Counted from the stretch's first letter, positions 1 through 8,695 are shown. The stretch: DNA of 64,000 nucleotides from Mucilaginibacter robiniae (GCF_012849215.1 NZ_CP051682.1:3720001-3784000), one strand, 5' to 3'. Notes: generated by a model not told the origin, from the sequence alone. Numbers and translations are program-made.

Positions 1-316
1 CGGCTAATGCTTTCTTGCTCTCTGGCTTACCATCGTTGGCCAGTTTGGCTTTCATGTAGTTCTACCAGCCGTTTTTTGGTGTATTATCACTCACGTAAAA
101 TTCCCCTGCACCGGTATCCAAACTGTCGCTCTCCGGTATACGAAAATCGTCCCAATTGTAGGTCTTGCTAGCGCCACCGCTATAAGACGTCAAGCTGGCC
201 ACACATTCGTTATTATATAAAACCATCACCGGTACCAGAGGGTCATAAGCAAACTGACCCTGCTTATTGATATACCAGTTTGTGGTCAAAATAATTGCAT
301 GCAGCATTCTCATCAT
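1..316 (-). pseudogene. Hypothetical protein interrupted by an in-frame TAG; runs off left edge
   Basis: An 84-codon frame from ATG at 314-316 ends in TAG at 62-64 (…NTPKNGW-stop). The same frame stays open on the far side of the stop to the window edge and reads NYMKAKLANDGKPESKKALA, which looks like ordinary protein. The simplest reading is a CAG-to-TAG nonsense change in a longer gene. The frame is also open upstream of the ATG to about position 377 without another ATG, so the true start is uncertain and the 5' end may be damaged as well. I do not recognise the family. It lies at the edge of a stretch with many other broken genes. Confidence 0.45.
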
Positions 317-438
317 AAAAACCTGGGAAGTACTTAATTGTTTATTAGCCCGAAAGACAAGAAGTGTATAGTTGCTTTACTGCAACGGCAGTTTACGGAA
401 CGTTACACCCTTACTGTTACGAGATCAACCTTTACATA

Positions 439-1011
439 ATGACTTTTAAAAGTATTGTACAAACGCGCTGGAAGGTGACGCCCGAACAGGTGATCGTCTA
501 TCCTTATGGCGTGGTCTACCTGATCAGCGTAACGATCGCTTTAACCTGGGGCTGTTGGCTGATCTTTTTGGGCTACCTATCGAAAGATACACTTACTTTA
601 CAAGATGCGTTGGACCTTTGGCCGTTATATCTCATCTTTTTAAGTATAGTGGTATTGTTGTGGCTATTTGCCCGTACAGCTATTATATTCGATAGGTCTG
701 TACAGTTGGTGTATAAAAGGCTGTTCGGGTTGATCACCACCAGAAAACTGAGGTTTGATCAGGTGCAGGCCATCGTACCGGTCATGAATGTGAGGGCCGC
801 TTACCAATATCGTGTGTTCGCCAAAAACCAGCCTAATGATACAGGCACCATTATCTCTTCGCCGTTCTTATCTGAGCAAAGCCCACATGCTGTGGAGTTC
901 CAGGCGCAGGTACTCACGATAGTAGGGCATTTTCTAAAGCTTGGCCCAGTACAGGAATCACTGATGAAGATTGGTCAGTGGCGCAAAGATAACTCCTTGA
1001 ACAAACGATGA
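439..1011 (+). CDS. Hypothetical membrane protein with two TM segments
   Basis: This is a 190-residue protein if the ATG at 439 (MTFKSIVQ) is used. A longer frame opens at 364, but its extra 25 residues are cysteine- and tyrosine-rich and look non-coding. Two hydrophobic segments are visible at about residues 23-46 and 63-82, followed by a soluble C-terminal part of about 105 residues. That layout resembles small PH-like or YcxB-like membrane proteins of Bacteroidota, but no diagnostic motif supports a family call. The stop codon overlaps the next start (ATGA), so it is probably cotranscribed with the gene at 1008. The function is unknown. Confidence 0.6.
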   Translation: MTFKSIVQTRWKVTPEQVIVYPYGVVYLISVTIALTWGCWLIFLGYLSKDTLTLQDALDLWPLYLIFLSIVVLLWLFARTAIIFDRSVQLVYKRLFGLITTRKLRFDQVQAIVPVMNVRAAYQYRVFAKNQPNDTGTIISSPFLSEQSPHAVEFQAQVLTIVGHFLKLGPVQESLMKIGQWRKDNSLNKR

Positions 1012-1562
1012 ACGATAAATTATCCAAAACCTATTTGTTTGAGCGGCACACGCAGCAGCAGGTGACCGGCTGGGCAGCACGGCTCCACTACTTCTATTTT
1101 TTCAGAGCCTGGGGCGGGCATGCTAATGACGGTGATGAGTTTACAGCGGGCATCTCTTATACGGATAAAGAAGTCCTCAAATATAAACTGATTCAACTAG
1201 GATTCACGCTCAGAAGCATAACTGCAGATGACCCGCAGCCTGAATGGGGCAAGTCCTACCCGGGAACGGAGTTTGCCAAATTCAAAATACCTATTTCTCA
1301 TTTTCCTGAACTTGAGCAACCGGGACACGTTGTCATTGATGAAGTCCCGGTATTTGTTTGGGTTACCCCGCAAATCATTCAATTCTCCGTATCTGGCCTG
1401 GCAGATGGCAATCGGTACGAAGTTTCGCAAGCCGACTTTGATGCTTGCCTTAAACTGGAAAAACTATTTGACCAATTGGTGTGGCAGTCCTTCAAAGACG
1501 AAAGGATCACGCAAAGCGCGCAATGCATATCCACAACCCGGTATCCTGAACTATTTATATGA
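1008..1562 (+). CDS. Hypothetical soluble protein
   Basis: This 184-residue protein has no signal peptide or membrane segment. Its start overlaps the preceding stop by 4 bp, which points to translational coupling with the two-TM membrane protein. The composition is ordinary and acidic, with an aromatic-rich N-terminal part (HYFYFFRAWGG near residues 27-37). I recognise no family. Two other open frames inside the same interval are shadows. It lies in a stretch of small, poorly conserved genes near a SUKH-family protein, so an immunity or accessory role is possible, but nothing in the sequence shows it. Confidence 0.55.
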   Translation: MNDKLSKTYLFERHTQQQVTGWAARLHYFYFFRAWGGHANDGDEFTAGISYTDKEVLKYKLIQLGFTLRSITADDPQPEWGKSYPGTEFAKFKIPISHFPELEQPGHVVIDEVPVFVWVTPQIIQFSVSGLADGNRYEVSQADFDACLKLEKLFDQLVWQSFKDERITQSAQCISTTRYPELFI

Positions 1563-1616
1563 ATTAATCTTCCTTACTTAACTACGAAATAATTATCATT
1601 CACCACCTTATCCGTT

Positions 1617-2014
1617 ATGCTGGCCCTCGTGTTAGGCGCTCAAACGCCTGCTGTAGATAAGGGCGTTGCTATGCTCAAAAGTTTTTACACTGCTTACATT
1701 TTATTGTCGTCGGGAGAAATTACTGATCTGGAAGCTAGTGAGGCAAAGCTAGTAGCATTAAGGCGCAAATATTGCACGCCAGCCTGCCTAAAACAATTCC
1801 AGAAACTGGTTGAAGACACTATTGGCGATCCCATTATCCAGGCGCAGGATAGCTACAAAGCGCATACCAAAACCCTAGTCATTAAAAAGATTCAAAGAAG
1901 TCCAACCGTTATGCAGTGTCTTATATTGATATTGAAAGCACACATCAAACGACCACCATTTACGTGACCTTGACCGAGCAAAAAGGTACACTTAAAATCT
2001 CCAACCTGGAATAA
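1617..2014 (+). pseudogene. DUF3828-like protein, frameshifted in an A run
   Basis: The frame from 1617 encodes a DUF3828-like protein: a FYTAYILL segment after the N-terminus, KYCTPACLKQF, then DPIIQAQDSYKAH. After LVIK, at an A run at 1884-1888, the meaningful sequence jumps frame. It resumes as DSKKSNRYAVSYIDIE and continues through TTTIYVTLTEQKGTLKISNLE (split here: TTTIYVTLTEQ then KGTLKISNLE) to TAA at 2012-2014. Restoring one A gives 132 residues, close to the size of this domain. The unshifted frame ends in a basic, unconvincing tail at 1967. DUF3828 proteins are usually secreted or lipoproteins, but no clear signal peptide is seen, so the 5' end may also be altered. The lesion may be real or a homopolymer error. 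Confidence 0.6.
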
Positions 2015-2124
2015 GTATTTCGGTCTTTGTATAACAACGTACCGGTGTTTGAAGTTATGGCATCAGCTCTAAGACAAAATTCAAGTATGGCCGCCTGCGG
2101 CAATTAAAATGCAGTCGCTATGCA

Positions 2125-2442
2125 TTAACGATTCACTAGCAGTGTGTAGATGATATAAAACAGTAACACAACCAACAAGGAACCAATACCGACTAATAAT
2201 CTTCCCACCTTGGAAGTCAAAAAATTTCTTCGAGGTGATACCGGTAACCTATTAACATAGAACCTAACTGTAAGTAAGTAGATGATGATAGCTGGAATGC
2301 CATAAAAAACAAAAGGAATCAGAATAGCATAGTACAATATAGGTAGCATGATTGTAACTGTTAAAAATGGTATTAGCAACTTACCCGATTTTGATAAGCT
2401 GAAAGATGGTATTCCATTACCCGGCGAACAGTATCTTGTCAA
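2125..2442 (-). CDS. Small hydrophobic membrane protein
   Basis: This 105-residue frame has long hydrophobic stretches at about residues 22-60 and 82-103, which suggests two or three membrane helices. The ATG at 2442 lies inside the 3' end of the lipoprotein gene (26 bp overlap), which supports cotranscription. An internal ATG at about residue 32 is a possible alternative start. There is no recognisable family. Confidence is limited because the first 20 residues derive from the overlap and may not be translated. Confidence 0.45.
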   Translation of the reverse strand: MTRYCSPGNGIPSFSLSKSGKLLIPFLTVTIMLPILYYAILIPFVFYGIPAIIIYLLTVRFYVNRLPVSPRRNFLTSKVGRLLVGIGSLLVVLLFYIIYTLLVNR

Positions 2443-3052
2443 ATTTTAAAAATTTATTGTTTTGAACTTTAAAAAAGTAAATCACTGCATATTCACTTTC
2501 ACTTACATAATTGCCGTTCTCATCGGTGTCACCTGAATAAGAGACCGACAATTGTAATGTTGCGTTTGCCTTGTCATAATTCGCAATCATGACATAGCTT
2601 TCTTTAACCTTTGGTGTAGTGTACTCACCTTTTTGAGCGAGCTGTTCACTTTTTACTTTAAGAAGGCTTTTAATAAATGCATGAGTGAACACCGCTCTAT
2701 GATGTTTTTCAAAATCTCTTTCGGTAAAAGTACCTGGATAAGTTTCCGGACGTTTACTATCGTCTGCGTTATCATAAACGATATTACAGACTTGTGTTGT
2801 ATCTGCGTTTACTGGGAAGCTGAAGTAAGTTTTTAGTTTTTGAACATCATTCTGATACACGGCTGTTCTAAAATTGCGAAAATCATCAAGCCAGGTATTT
2901 ACCGTTACGTACGGGGACTTAGCCGGAGATCTTATTGTAGTATCCGATTTTGCATCAGCCTGTTTATTTTTGTGCTTATCAGGTGTACAGGCACCTGATA
3001 GTGTAATACCTGCAATAGTAAGTGATAAAATCTTTTGGGTATTCGTTTTCAT
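2417..3052 (-). CDS. Putative lipoprotein, unknown function
   Basis: This 211-residue protein begins with a short positively charged segment and a hydrophobic core, then a lipobox LSGAC with Cys at about residue 22, followed by a Lys/Asp-rich linker. It should therefore be exported and lipidated. The mature part has NTWLDDFRNFRTAVYQNDVQKL near residues 52-73, a pattern seen in Bacteroidota periplasmic proteins with repeated secreted helices and a beta domain, but I cannot name the family. It overlaps the downstream membrane-protein gene by 26 bp. The two plus-strand frames within it are shadows. Confidence 0.65.
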   Translation of the reverse strand: MKTNTQKILSLTIAGITLSGACTPDKHKNKQADAKSDTTIRSPAKSPYVTVNTWLDDFRNFRTAVYQNDVQKLKTYFSFPVNADTTQVCNIVYDNADDSKRPETYPGTFTERDFEKHHRAVFTHAFIKSLLKVKSEQLAQKGEYTTPKVKESYVMIANYDKANATLQLSVSYSGDTDENGNYVSESEYAVIYFFKVQNNKFLKFDKILFAG

Positions 3053-3195
3053 AAGCTTGCATTAAACACGGTCATGTTAGAATCTAGGGACAGATAGCTG
3101 AACCGCATTTGGCCGCGTACAGCTTAAACGCCTAATTCAACAATTCTTTTGAGGATATGTTGTGCTTTATAAGTTAAGAACAGACACACGGACGC

Positions 3196-3777
3196 ATGAA
3201 CAGTATCACCACCAGCTTCAGGGCTATCCTTTGTAAACAAAGGGAACTTGGCTACCACTTCCCCAACATCGTGAGAACACCGGCCACATTGGAGGATATC
3301 GGACAGACGGAGGAAGCATTACATCTGGCTTTCAATGAGGAACTGAAAGAACTTTACCAGTTTGCCGATGGAAGTAATATTGACCAGGTGACACCTTCAG
3401 GCCTTACCGGGCTGATCCCTATTCATAATTTCTTGTCGCTACAAGATGCTGTCACCTATTACCGGCAAAGTATGAAATTTGAGAATAGTTTTTATAACCA
3501 CGAGCAAGATTTTGCGCCGGGTAAACAGCTCTTTCCTTTTCTGGAAGATGGCGCGGGGAACTGCTACTGGGTCGACCTGAACGAAGGATTCCTTAACTAT
3601 GGCCGGATCTACTGGACTAACACCTTCGGGCGGGAGCCGGATTATACTTACCGTTCCCTGACCAGCATGTTCGAGGTCATTGCCGAGGCCCACGAAACCG
3701 GTATCATCTCACTGGACGAGGAAGGCTATCTAGATTGTGACTTTAAAGCATTTGATAAGTTATCTGAAGGCAGATAG
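3196..3777 (+). CDS. SMI1/KNR4 (SUKH-superfamily) protein
   Basis: This 193-residue protein has the SMI1/KNR4 layout: TPATLEDIGQTEEALHLAFN near residues 28-47, the LYQFADGSN turn at about residues 53-61, a GLIPIHNFLSL segment, and the core LFPFLEDGAGNCYWVDL at about 112-128. In bacteria SUKH proteins are often immunity proteins for polymorphic or contact-dependent toxins, though some have other roles. No toxin gene is visible next to it, so an orphan immunity gene is a reasonable inference. The start at 3196 precedes the first conserved block by about 30 residues, normal for the family. Confidence 0.75.
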   Translation: MNSITTSFRAILCKQRELGYHFPNIVRTPATLEDIGQTEEALHLAFNEELKELYQFADGSNIDQVTPSGLTGLIPIHNFLSLQDAVTYYRQSMKFENSFYNHEQDFAPGKQLFPFLEDGAGNCYWVDLNEGFLNYGRIYWTNTFGREPDYTYRSLTSMFEVIAEAHETGIISLDEEGYLDCDFKAFDKLSEGR

Positions 3778-4103
3778 GCTGATGATGTAGATTCCGCTTG
3801 TCAGTTGCTAATCTTGATACAATTTACTTTACATGAAACCGTCGTTGCTATTCAAAATAAACTGGCCTGATCTGCTTTACCGCTGGTTCCTGTCTGGTAA
3901 GCGCATATCAGCGTCAGCAAAGCAGCGCCATAAGTAGCCGTTTTGCCTACAGTAAGGGGAAATATGAGGCTTTCATTTCTAATGAAGCATGTACCCTGGT
4001 CAGCACCTAACGAGAGGATTGTGCTACCTGGAGTGCAGATGAATAGCCTATAAAAAGCCTCTCCGTTTGCAGCATGGCTTTCCCTAAACCAGTCATTAAT
4101 GCT
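3778..4103. other. Gene-poor stretch with small coding remnants
   Basis: About 325 bp holds no intact gene. Short frames such as one starting at 3833 and another reading RFAYSKGKYEAFISNEA near 3938-3990 look protein-like but are cut by stops. They may be debris of a decayed gene. I cannot assign a family. Confidence 0.4.
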
Positions 4104-4270
4104 TTATTCTGCCTTATTTTTAAGCTCTATTACTTTCTGGGTTAATGTTTTCAGCTGCTGCATGGCGTTCCGTATTCGTGTACCGGCAGCTTTATTACCT
4201 TTGCTGAAAAAAGCAACGAAATCTGCTTCCGTAGCAGCGCTCACTTTTTTGATTTGATGGATTTATCCAT
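4104..4270 (-). pseudogene. Histone H1-like (Hc1-type) small protein, apparent frameshift
   Basis: This gene is too short to stand out as an ORF. Reading the minus strand from ATG at 4268-4270 gives MDKSIKSK and then an early stop. If one base is restored in the A run (T run 4245-4250 on the plus strand), the frame continues KVSAATEADFVAFFSKGN, then KAAGTRIRNAMQQLKTLTQ, and ends ELKNKAE at TAA 4104-4106: 55 residues. The block FFSKGNKAAGTRIRNAMQQLK matches the short histone H1-like proteins common in Bacteroidota (in those, FYxKGNxAAGTRVRKxMQELK), which bind DNA non-specifically. The lesion could be real or a homopolymer error. A downstream GTG start without the first ten residues is an alternative. 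Confidence 0.6.
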
Positions 4271-4433
4271 TTTAGATTGTATTAAAAGCACCAAAATAAG
4301 TTAAAATATGTAAACCAGCGCTGTAACAGTCAGCGAGAACGCCTGCAGAATTGGTTTTGAACATTTACAGTCATTCAGTAACTCTTTAAAACCAAAATAC
4401 CCATTTTGCCACTCAGTTCCGGCATTCATTCCA

Positions 4434-6069
4434 TTAACTTTGCTCAATCTGTTTCAGGCTATTCATTTTTTTATAGGCTAAAAAGCCTTTAATGTCTTCA
4501 AAGTGCTCACGAACCCTTTTTTTACCGAATTCGAATACTTTAGTAACCAATCCGTCCAGAAAATCCCGGTCGTGAAAAACCAATATCAGCGTGCCATCAA
4601 AATCTTTGAGTGCCTCTTTAATGATGTCTTTGGTCTTCATGTCCAGGTGGTTGGTCGGCTCATCCAGTATCAGCAGGTTTACCGGTTCTAACAGTAGTTT
4701 GATCATAGCCAGACGGGTTTTCTCACCACCGGAAAGTACTTTTACCTTTTTCGTAGTATCATCGCCGCTAAACATGAATGCGCCTAACAGATCCCTTATC
4801 TTGAGTGTGCCATCAGTCAGCGGAATCTGATCTATCGTGTCAAATACGGTTATGTTTTCATCCAGCAGAGCAGCCTGATTTTGGGCAAAATAGCCGATTT
4901 TGGCATTGTGACCAATTTTTAAATTGCCATCAATTTCGATTTCATTCATTAAAGCTTTAATCATGGTTGATTTACCTTCCCCGTTTTTACCCACAAACGC
5001 CACCTTTTCACCGCGTTCAATGACCATAGAGGCATTTTTAAATACGACATGGTCGCCGTAGCTTTTACTCAGGTCTTCTACCATGACCGGATATTGCCCC
5101 GAGCGTGGCGATGGCGGAAACTTCAAGCGTAAGGCTGAGGTGTCCACTTCGTCGATCTCAATGATTTCCAGTTTTTCCAACATCTTCACCCGCGATTGTA
5201 CCTGCAGGGTTTTGGAGTAGGTGCCTTTAAAACGCTCGATGAATTCCTGGTTGTCGGCAATAAAACGTTGTTGTTCTTCACAAGCCTTTAACTGGTGCTG
5301 GCGGCGGTCGGTGCGTAATTGGAGGTAATGGCTGTATTTGGCTTTGTAATCATAGATCCGGCCCATGGTCACTTCAATGTTCCGGTTGGTGATATTGTCC
5401 ACAAAAGCCCGGTCGTGCGAGATAACCATCACCGCTTTGGCCGAATTGACCAGGAAATCTTCGAGCCATTGGATACTCTCGATATCCATGTGATTGGTCG
5501 GTTCGTCCAGCAGGATCAGGTCGGGTTTTTTCAACAAAATTTTGGCCAGTTCGATACGCATGCGCCAACCGCCCGAAAACTCGGAAGTTAGCCGGTTAAA
5601 GTCTTGGCGTTCAAACCCCAATCCTTTGAGCACCTTTTCCGCTTCGGCATCATAGTTGGTATCTTCAACACTATAAACTTTTTCGCTCAGTTCCGATACT
5701 CTTTCAATGAGCTTCATGTAATCATCGCTGTCATAATCGGTACGAATCGTTAACTGCTCGTTTAACTCATCCAGTTCCTTTTGCATCTGGTTTGCCTCGG
5801 CAAAAGCTTTCATGGTCTCTTCAAAAAGGGTAACCTTATCTTCGGTCAGCAAATGCTGCGGCAGATAAGCGATAACCGCCTCTTTCGGGCCGGTCACATT
5901 CCCGGTCGTCGGCTTGGCTACGCCGGCGATGATCTTGAGAATGGTTGATTTCCCCCGCCCCATTCTTGCCCATCAGGGCTATTTTATCGTTCTCATTGAT
6001 GGAGAATGTTACGTCGCTGAATAGTGTGGTTCCGCCGAATGAAACGGAAATGTTATTGACATTGATCAT
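4434..6069 (-). pseudogene. ABC-F family ATPase, frameshifted inside the first Walker A
   Basis: From ATG at 6069 the product reads MINVNNISVSFGGTTLFSDV and reaches GKNGAG, then loses frame at a run of five C (5952-5956, G on the coding strand). The second frame resumes KSTILKIIAG and continues to 4434. Removing one G gives a 544-residue ABC-F protein with both ATPase domains: Walker A GKNGAGKST and GKNGEGKST, signatures SGGWRMR and SGGEKTR, and Walker B LILLDEPTNHMD and LLILDEPTNHLD. ABC-F proteins act on the ribosome (translation factors or antibiotic protection) and have no membrane domain. As written, only an N-terminal stub or a protein lacking nucleotide site 1 could be made. In domain 2 the switch His lies in LVFHDRDF instead of the usual SHDR. 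Confidence 0.85.
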
Positions 6070-6628
6070 GGGCAGTAAAGATAAACACTACTGGCGCACT
6101 TCACCGAGACCATTAAACAAATTCCGCTAACCTCAGTGTTGCCCATTAGCTTAACTATAGGCCAGTGCGAGCAGTAATGTAGAATATGGTATTAACAATC
6201 TAACGTCATTTACCTAGTTGTACCTCGTGCCTGTCTGATCGTTCAGATTCTTCAAGCCATGATCTCATTTTTCTTTGAGGTCGCTTGCAGCCTGAACTAT
6301 CTGCTGCAACTCCTCGCGTTATTCCGGGATTTACGCTGCAATTTCTTACGTTTTTTATAAGGCATTTGGTGTGTAATAGGCTGATCTTTATAATTAAAAT
6401 GTAAAAAAGGGCAGTTAAGGTCTTGCCGGTAGTAGCTGTTGGATAGCGAAGGCTGCAGGTATAACGCCGGCGCCACTTCGCTTGCGGCCTTTGGCACTTA
6501 TTCCGTTTCCTTTTGCTACACCAGCCGGCACTTCCTGTGGCTTTTCTTTTGAAAGAATCACAAGAAAAACAAAGCAGAACCCGAAAGAGAAAAGCGAAAA
6601 AGATCTATTCACTTTAAATCTTAAAATT
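6070..6628. other. Intergenic stretch without convincing gene
   Basis: About 560 bp between the divergent ABC-F and ssb remnants. Frames on both strands here (for example 6297-6497 minus) overlap each other and show no protein character. I see no RNA gene or clear promoter pair. Confidence 0.4.
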
Positions 6629-7019
6629 ATGTTATCCACAGGAAGATTAACCGTCATGGCAGAAGTTGCCACCGCTAAAGGCGGCAAAACAGTAACCCAT
6701 TTCACCGTGGTGCTCAAATAGCATTTTACCACCAAAGGTGGCGAAAAGCGTGGAAAGGCAACCTTCGTGAACTGCACCTAATGGATAAATCCCAACTTGG
6801 CCGATTACCTTGTCAAGGGCCTTTGTCGAAGTATACAGGTTGATGGAAGCCGAAGCCTAGAACGGCCGTCAGGGTATGACACATTCCCACTTAGTGTGCC
6901 ATGTCGATTCTCTTAAACTATTTTCCGCAGGTGTCAAAGCCGAACATGCAGAAACTGCCCGAAAAGCTAAGCTTGCTGCAGTTGCATAGACCTCGGATGA
7001 TGACGGTTTGCCATTCTAA
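6629..7019 (+). pseudogene. ssb: Decayed single-stranded DNA-binding protein gene (ssb)
   Basis: The start reads MLSTGRLTVMAEVATAKGG, KTVTHFTVVLK, then TAG where homologues have Gln. It continues HFTTKGGEKRGKATFVNCT, TAA, WINPNLADYLVKG, then a one-base frame jump near 6820 to FVEVYRLMEAEA, TAG, NGRQG, CHVDSLKLFSAGVKAEHAET, and after a final TAG the acidic tail TSDDDGLPF with stop at 7017-7019. The OB-fold segments and the DDxLPF C-terminal tip, which recruits replication proteins, identify it as SSB. It has at least four nonsense codons and one frameshift, so it is dead. Copies of ssb are common in integrative and conjugative elements, which fits an island origin. Confidence 0.85.
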
Positions 7020-7051
7020 CCACCTGTAACCCAAATTTTTTATTTCATTTA

Positions 7052-7076
7052 TCGGGAGCAGTAACACGCTCCCCAA
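7052..7076. terminator. Hairpin between ssb and zeta-toxin remnants
   Basis: GGGAGC (7054-7059) and GCTCCC (7068-7073) form a 6-bp stem with an 8-base loop, followed by CAAAATT. It lies just after the ssb remnant and beside the truncated zeta-toxin remnant, so it may end transcription on either strand. Confidence 0.45.
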
Positions 7077-7079
7077 AAT

Positions 7080-7196
7080 TAAAAACTCATGGGACATAAC
7101 CTCGCTATTCATCCGCAAACTCACGAATACAACGGCCAGCATATTCTTTCCCGCACCGTTGGGCCCCGCAACAACATACAGCTGCGGCGTCGGCAT
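7080..7196 (-). pseudogene. Zeta-toxin-like kinase, 5' fragment
   Basis: Starting at 7196 the frame reads MPTPQLYVVAGPNGAGKN, followed by AVVFVSLRMNSEVMSHEFL. This matches the N-terminus of zeta-toxin family P-loop kinases, which phosphorylate UDP-GlcNAc. After roughly 38 residues the resemblance stops: the frame runs through a hairpin and into sequence antisense to the ssb remnant (nominal end 6918). The P-loop ends GKN instead of GKS/GKT, so the phosphate-binding Ser/Thr is gone. It is thus both truncated and mutated. Its start overlaps the stop of the upstream gene (TGATG), as in intact two-gene zeta operons. Confidence 0.7.
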
Positions 7197-7435
7197 CAGC
7201 GGATCACTTTCAGCGTTTCGACAGTACCAGTCGTCGCATATATCGGAACAACCTCCCGGTGGTCGGCATAGATATGGACAACAATGTCCTTGGCGTCATA
7301 GGCACGGTCCCGAAAGCTGTTGTATAAGCCCCGGCTCAGTTTTTCCTGCTGAACGCCGGCTAAGGTTAACGCCACCATGTCGCCCCGTTTCGCAAGAGTA
7401 CGCTCAAACACAGGTATGAAACAGGGTTTTGCCAT
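7196..7435 (-). CDS. Small protein encoded upstream of zeta toxin
   Basis: With a start at ATG 7435 (MAKPCFIPVFERTLAKRG) the product is 79 residues. The frame extends upstream to 7516, but that extension does not look like the natural start. The stop codon overlaps the zeta-toxin start, so the two were translationally coupled. The position suggests a toxin-antitoxin partner or a conserved accessory protein of Bacteroidota zeta loci; I know no named family. It looks intact while its partner is destroyed, which fits an antitoxin outliving its toxin (inference). Confidence 0.55.
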   Translation of the reverse strand: MAKPCFIPVFERTLAKRGDMVALTLAGVQQEKLSRGLYNSFRDRAYDAKDIVVHIYADHREVVPIYATTGTVETLKVIR

Positions 7436-7697
7436 ACATAAAGATTTGTTTGTGTCGGTACAACCATTAAGAAGTGTTCCGCCTGCGAGAGCCACATGGT
7501 GTTTTGTAATAAGCAACGCAAAGAAGCATGCTTCTTAAGCCAGATGTTGTGTAATTCAGCATGCCCGAGGCAAAAAGTAAAAGCGCTCTTTTTTGGTAGC
7601 TGTTGCTTGTTTGATGAATCATATCATTGTTACGGAGCAAACTATCTATAAAGCGTTTTGAAGAGCGAAACAGTCAGGGCGTTAATTCAGGTATAAG

Positions 7698-8456
7698 TCA
7701 TAATTTGGTGGTATGGTCCATGATATTCAGGGCTTTGCTGCTATTGAAGACGTGGTTAATCATAAAAGAGGTAAAATTAAACCACTGATAGCAACCATTT
7801 AGTATCCAGGCATCTGAACTAGCGATCAGCCGGCTTCCGGTAATTAAATATTTATCGGGCGCATTATCCAGGTGAATCTCCCAGGAGAACCCATGTTCTG
7901 CTGCGATTTCATAACATAAGGTCATCAGGCGGCCGCTGTTAGATACCGGCGTGTCAAATATCCAGGTTGTTTGTTTAACACCAAGCTTCTGTAATGCCAA
8001 GCCTGCCGAGATCAGCACCTCTTCGGTTTGCTTTACCCGCTTGTACGAACCATGTACAGAAGAAATGTCACGGTAACAGCCATCCAGGCCTTTAAAGACA
8101 TAACCGCCTGATAAGAATGTTTCTAGTATAATTACAATATTAAACCCATCCAGAAAAATGGTCTTCTCTTGCAGGTGATCAGCTGAGACCTCTTTAGCGC
8201 GACGACATTCGATATCGTTTGCCGAGCACGCCATACCTTGCAGCGCGAGGATCTGCCGCTGCCGCAACCGGTACCGATTGCCCACTAATGCCAGCGTAGC
8301 TCGCGGAGGATAGTCTTTGCTCAGGAGATAATACATGTCATTTAACGCCGACGAAAGCTTATCACGTTGAGCATCTAAGCCAAAAAGCTCCTCGTCACGC
8401 GGATCCTTTCCTCTGTTCCTGCGCTTTTCATGTTCCTGATCATTCATTTTTGTCAT
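7698..8456 (-). CDS. DUF434/DUF5616-type protein
   Basis: This 252-residue protein has a charged N-terminus, then a DUF434-like block at about residues 28-85 (LSKDYPPRATLALVGNRYRL followed by RQRQILALQGMAC). A second conserved block starts at about 95 (KTIFLDGFNIVIILETFLSG, GYVFKGLDGCYRDISS). The D-G-F-N motif and repeated Asp residues resemble nucleotide- or nuclease-like folds (NYN/PIN-like), but this is only an impression and the biochemical role is unknown. It stands alone, with more than 200 bp on either side. Confidence 0.75.
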   Translation of the reverse strand: MTKMNDQEHEKRRNRGKDPRDEELFGLDAQRDKLSSALNDMYYLLSKDYPPRATLALVGNRYRLRQRQILALQGMACSANDIECRRAKEVSADHLQEKTIFLDGFNIVIILETFLSGGYVFKGLDGCYRDISSVHGSYKRVKQTEEVLISAGLALQKLGVKQTTWIFDTPVSNSGRLMTLCYEIAAEHGFSWEIHLDNAPDKYLITGSRLIASSDAWILNGCYQWFNFTSFMINHVFNSSKALNIMDHTTKL

Positions 8457-8695
8457 TATTTATGCGCTACCAGTGTTGTGTGTTCTGCGATTACCATCAG
8501 CCTTAGATTACTCGTAGGGAAATCATCCAGGAATAAAGATCATATATCCTTAAACGGTCGTTTTGGGGAATGTTTCAATTGGATATTGATGCTTTTGACT
8601 GGTTAAACGCTCGGAAGTTCTATTTGTTGACTTGGATCAATGCCGGCCCATAATTGACGCCATACCTTTGCTGCATTATTCAATTAAACTTAAAT

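Noticed and set aside
1228..1581. A 117-codon frame overlapping the hypothetical gene at 1008
   Set aside because: It is rich in Ser, Leu and Lys without domain character and lies fully inside the more convincing coupled gene.
6482..6721. A 79-codon ORF starting at 6482
   Set aside because: Only its last 30 codons, from ATG 6629, are ssb-like; the upstream part is promoter-like leader sequence and the TAG at 6719 is an internal nonsense codon.
1..7019. TAG read as glutamine (stop-codon reassignment) in the left-hand genes
   Set aside because: Several TAG codons sit where Gln is expected, but the same ssb remnant also has TAA and a frameshift, and intact genes such as the SUKH gene at 3196-3777 end with TAG. 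Decay explains it better.
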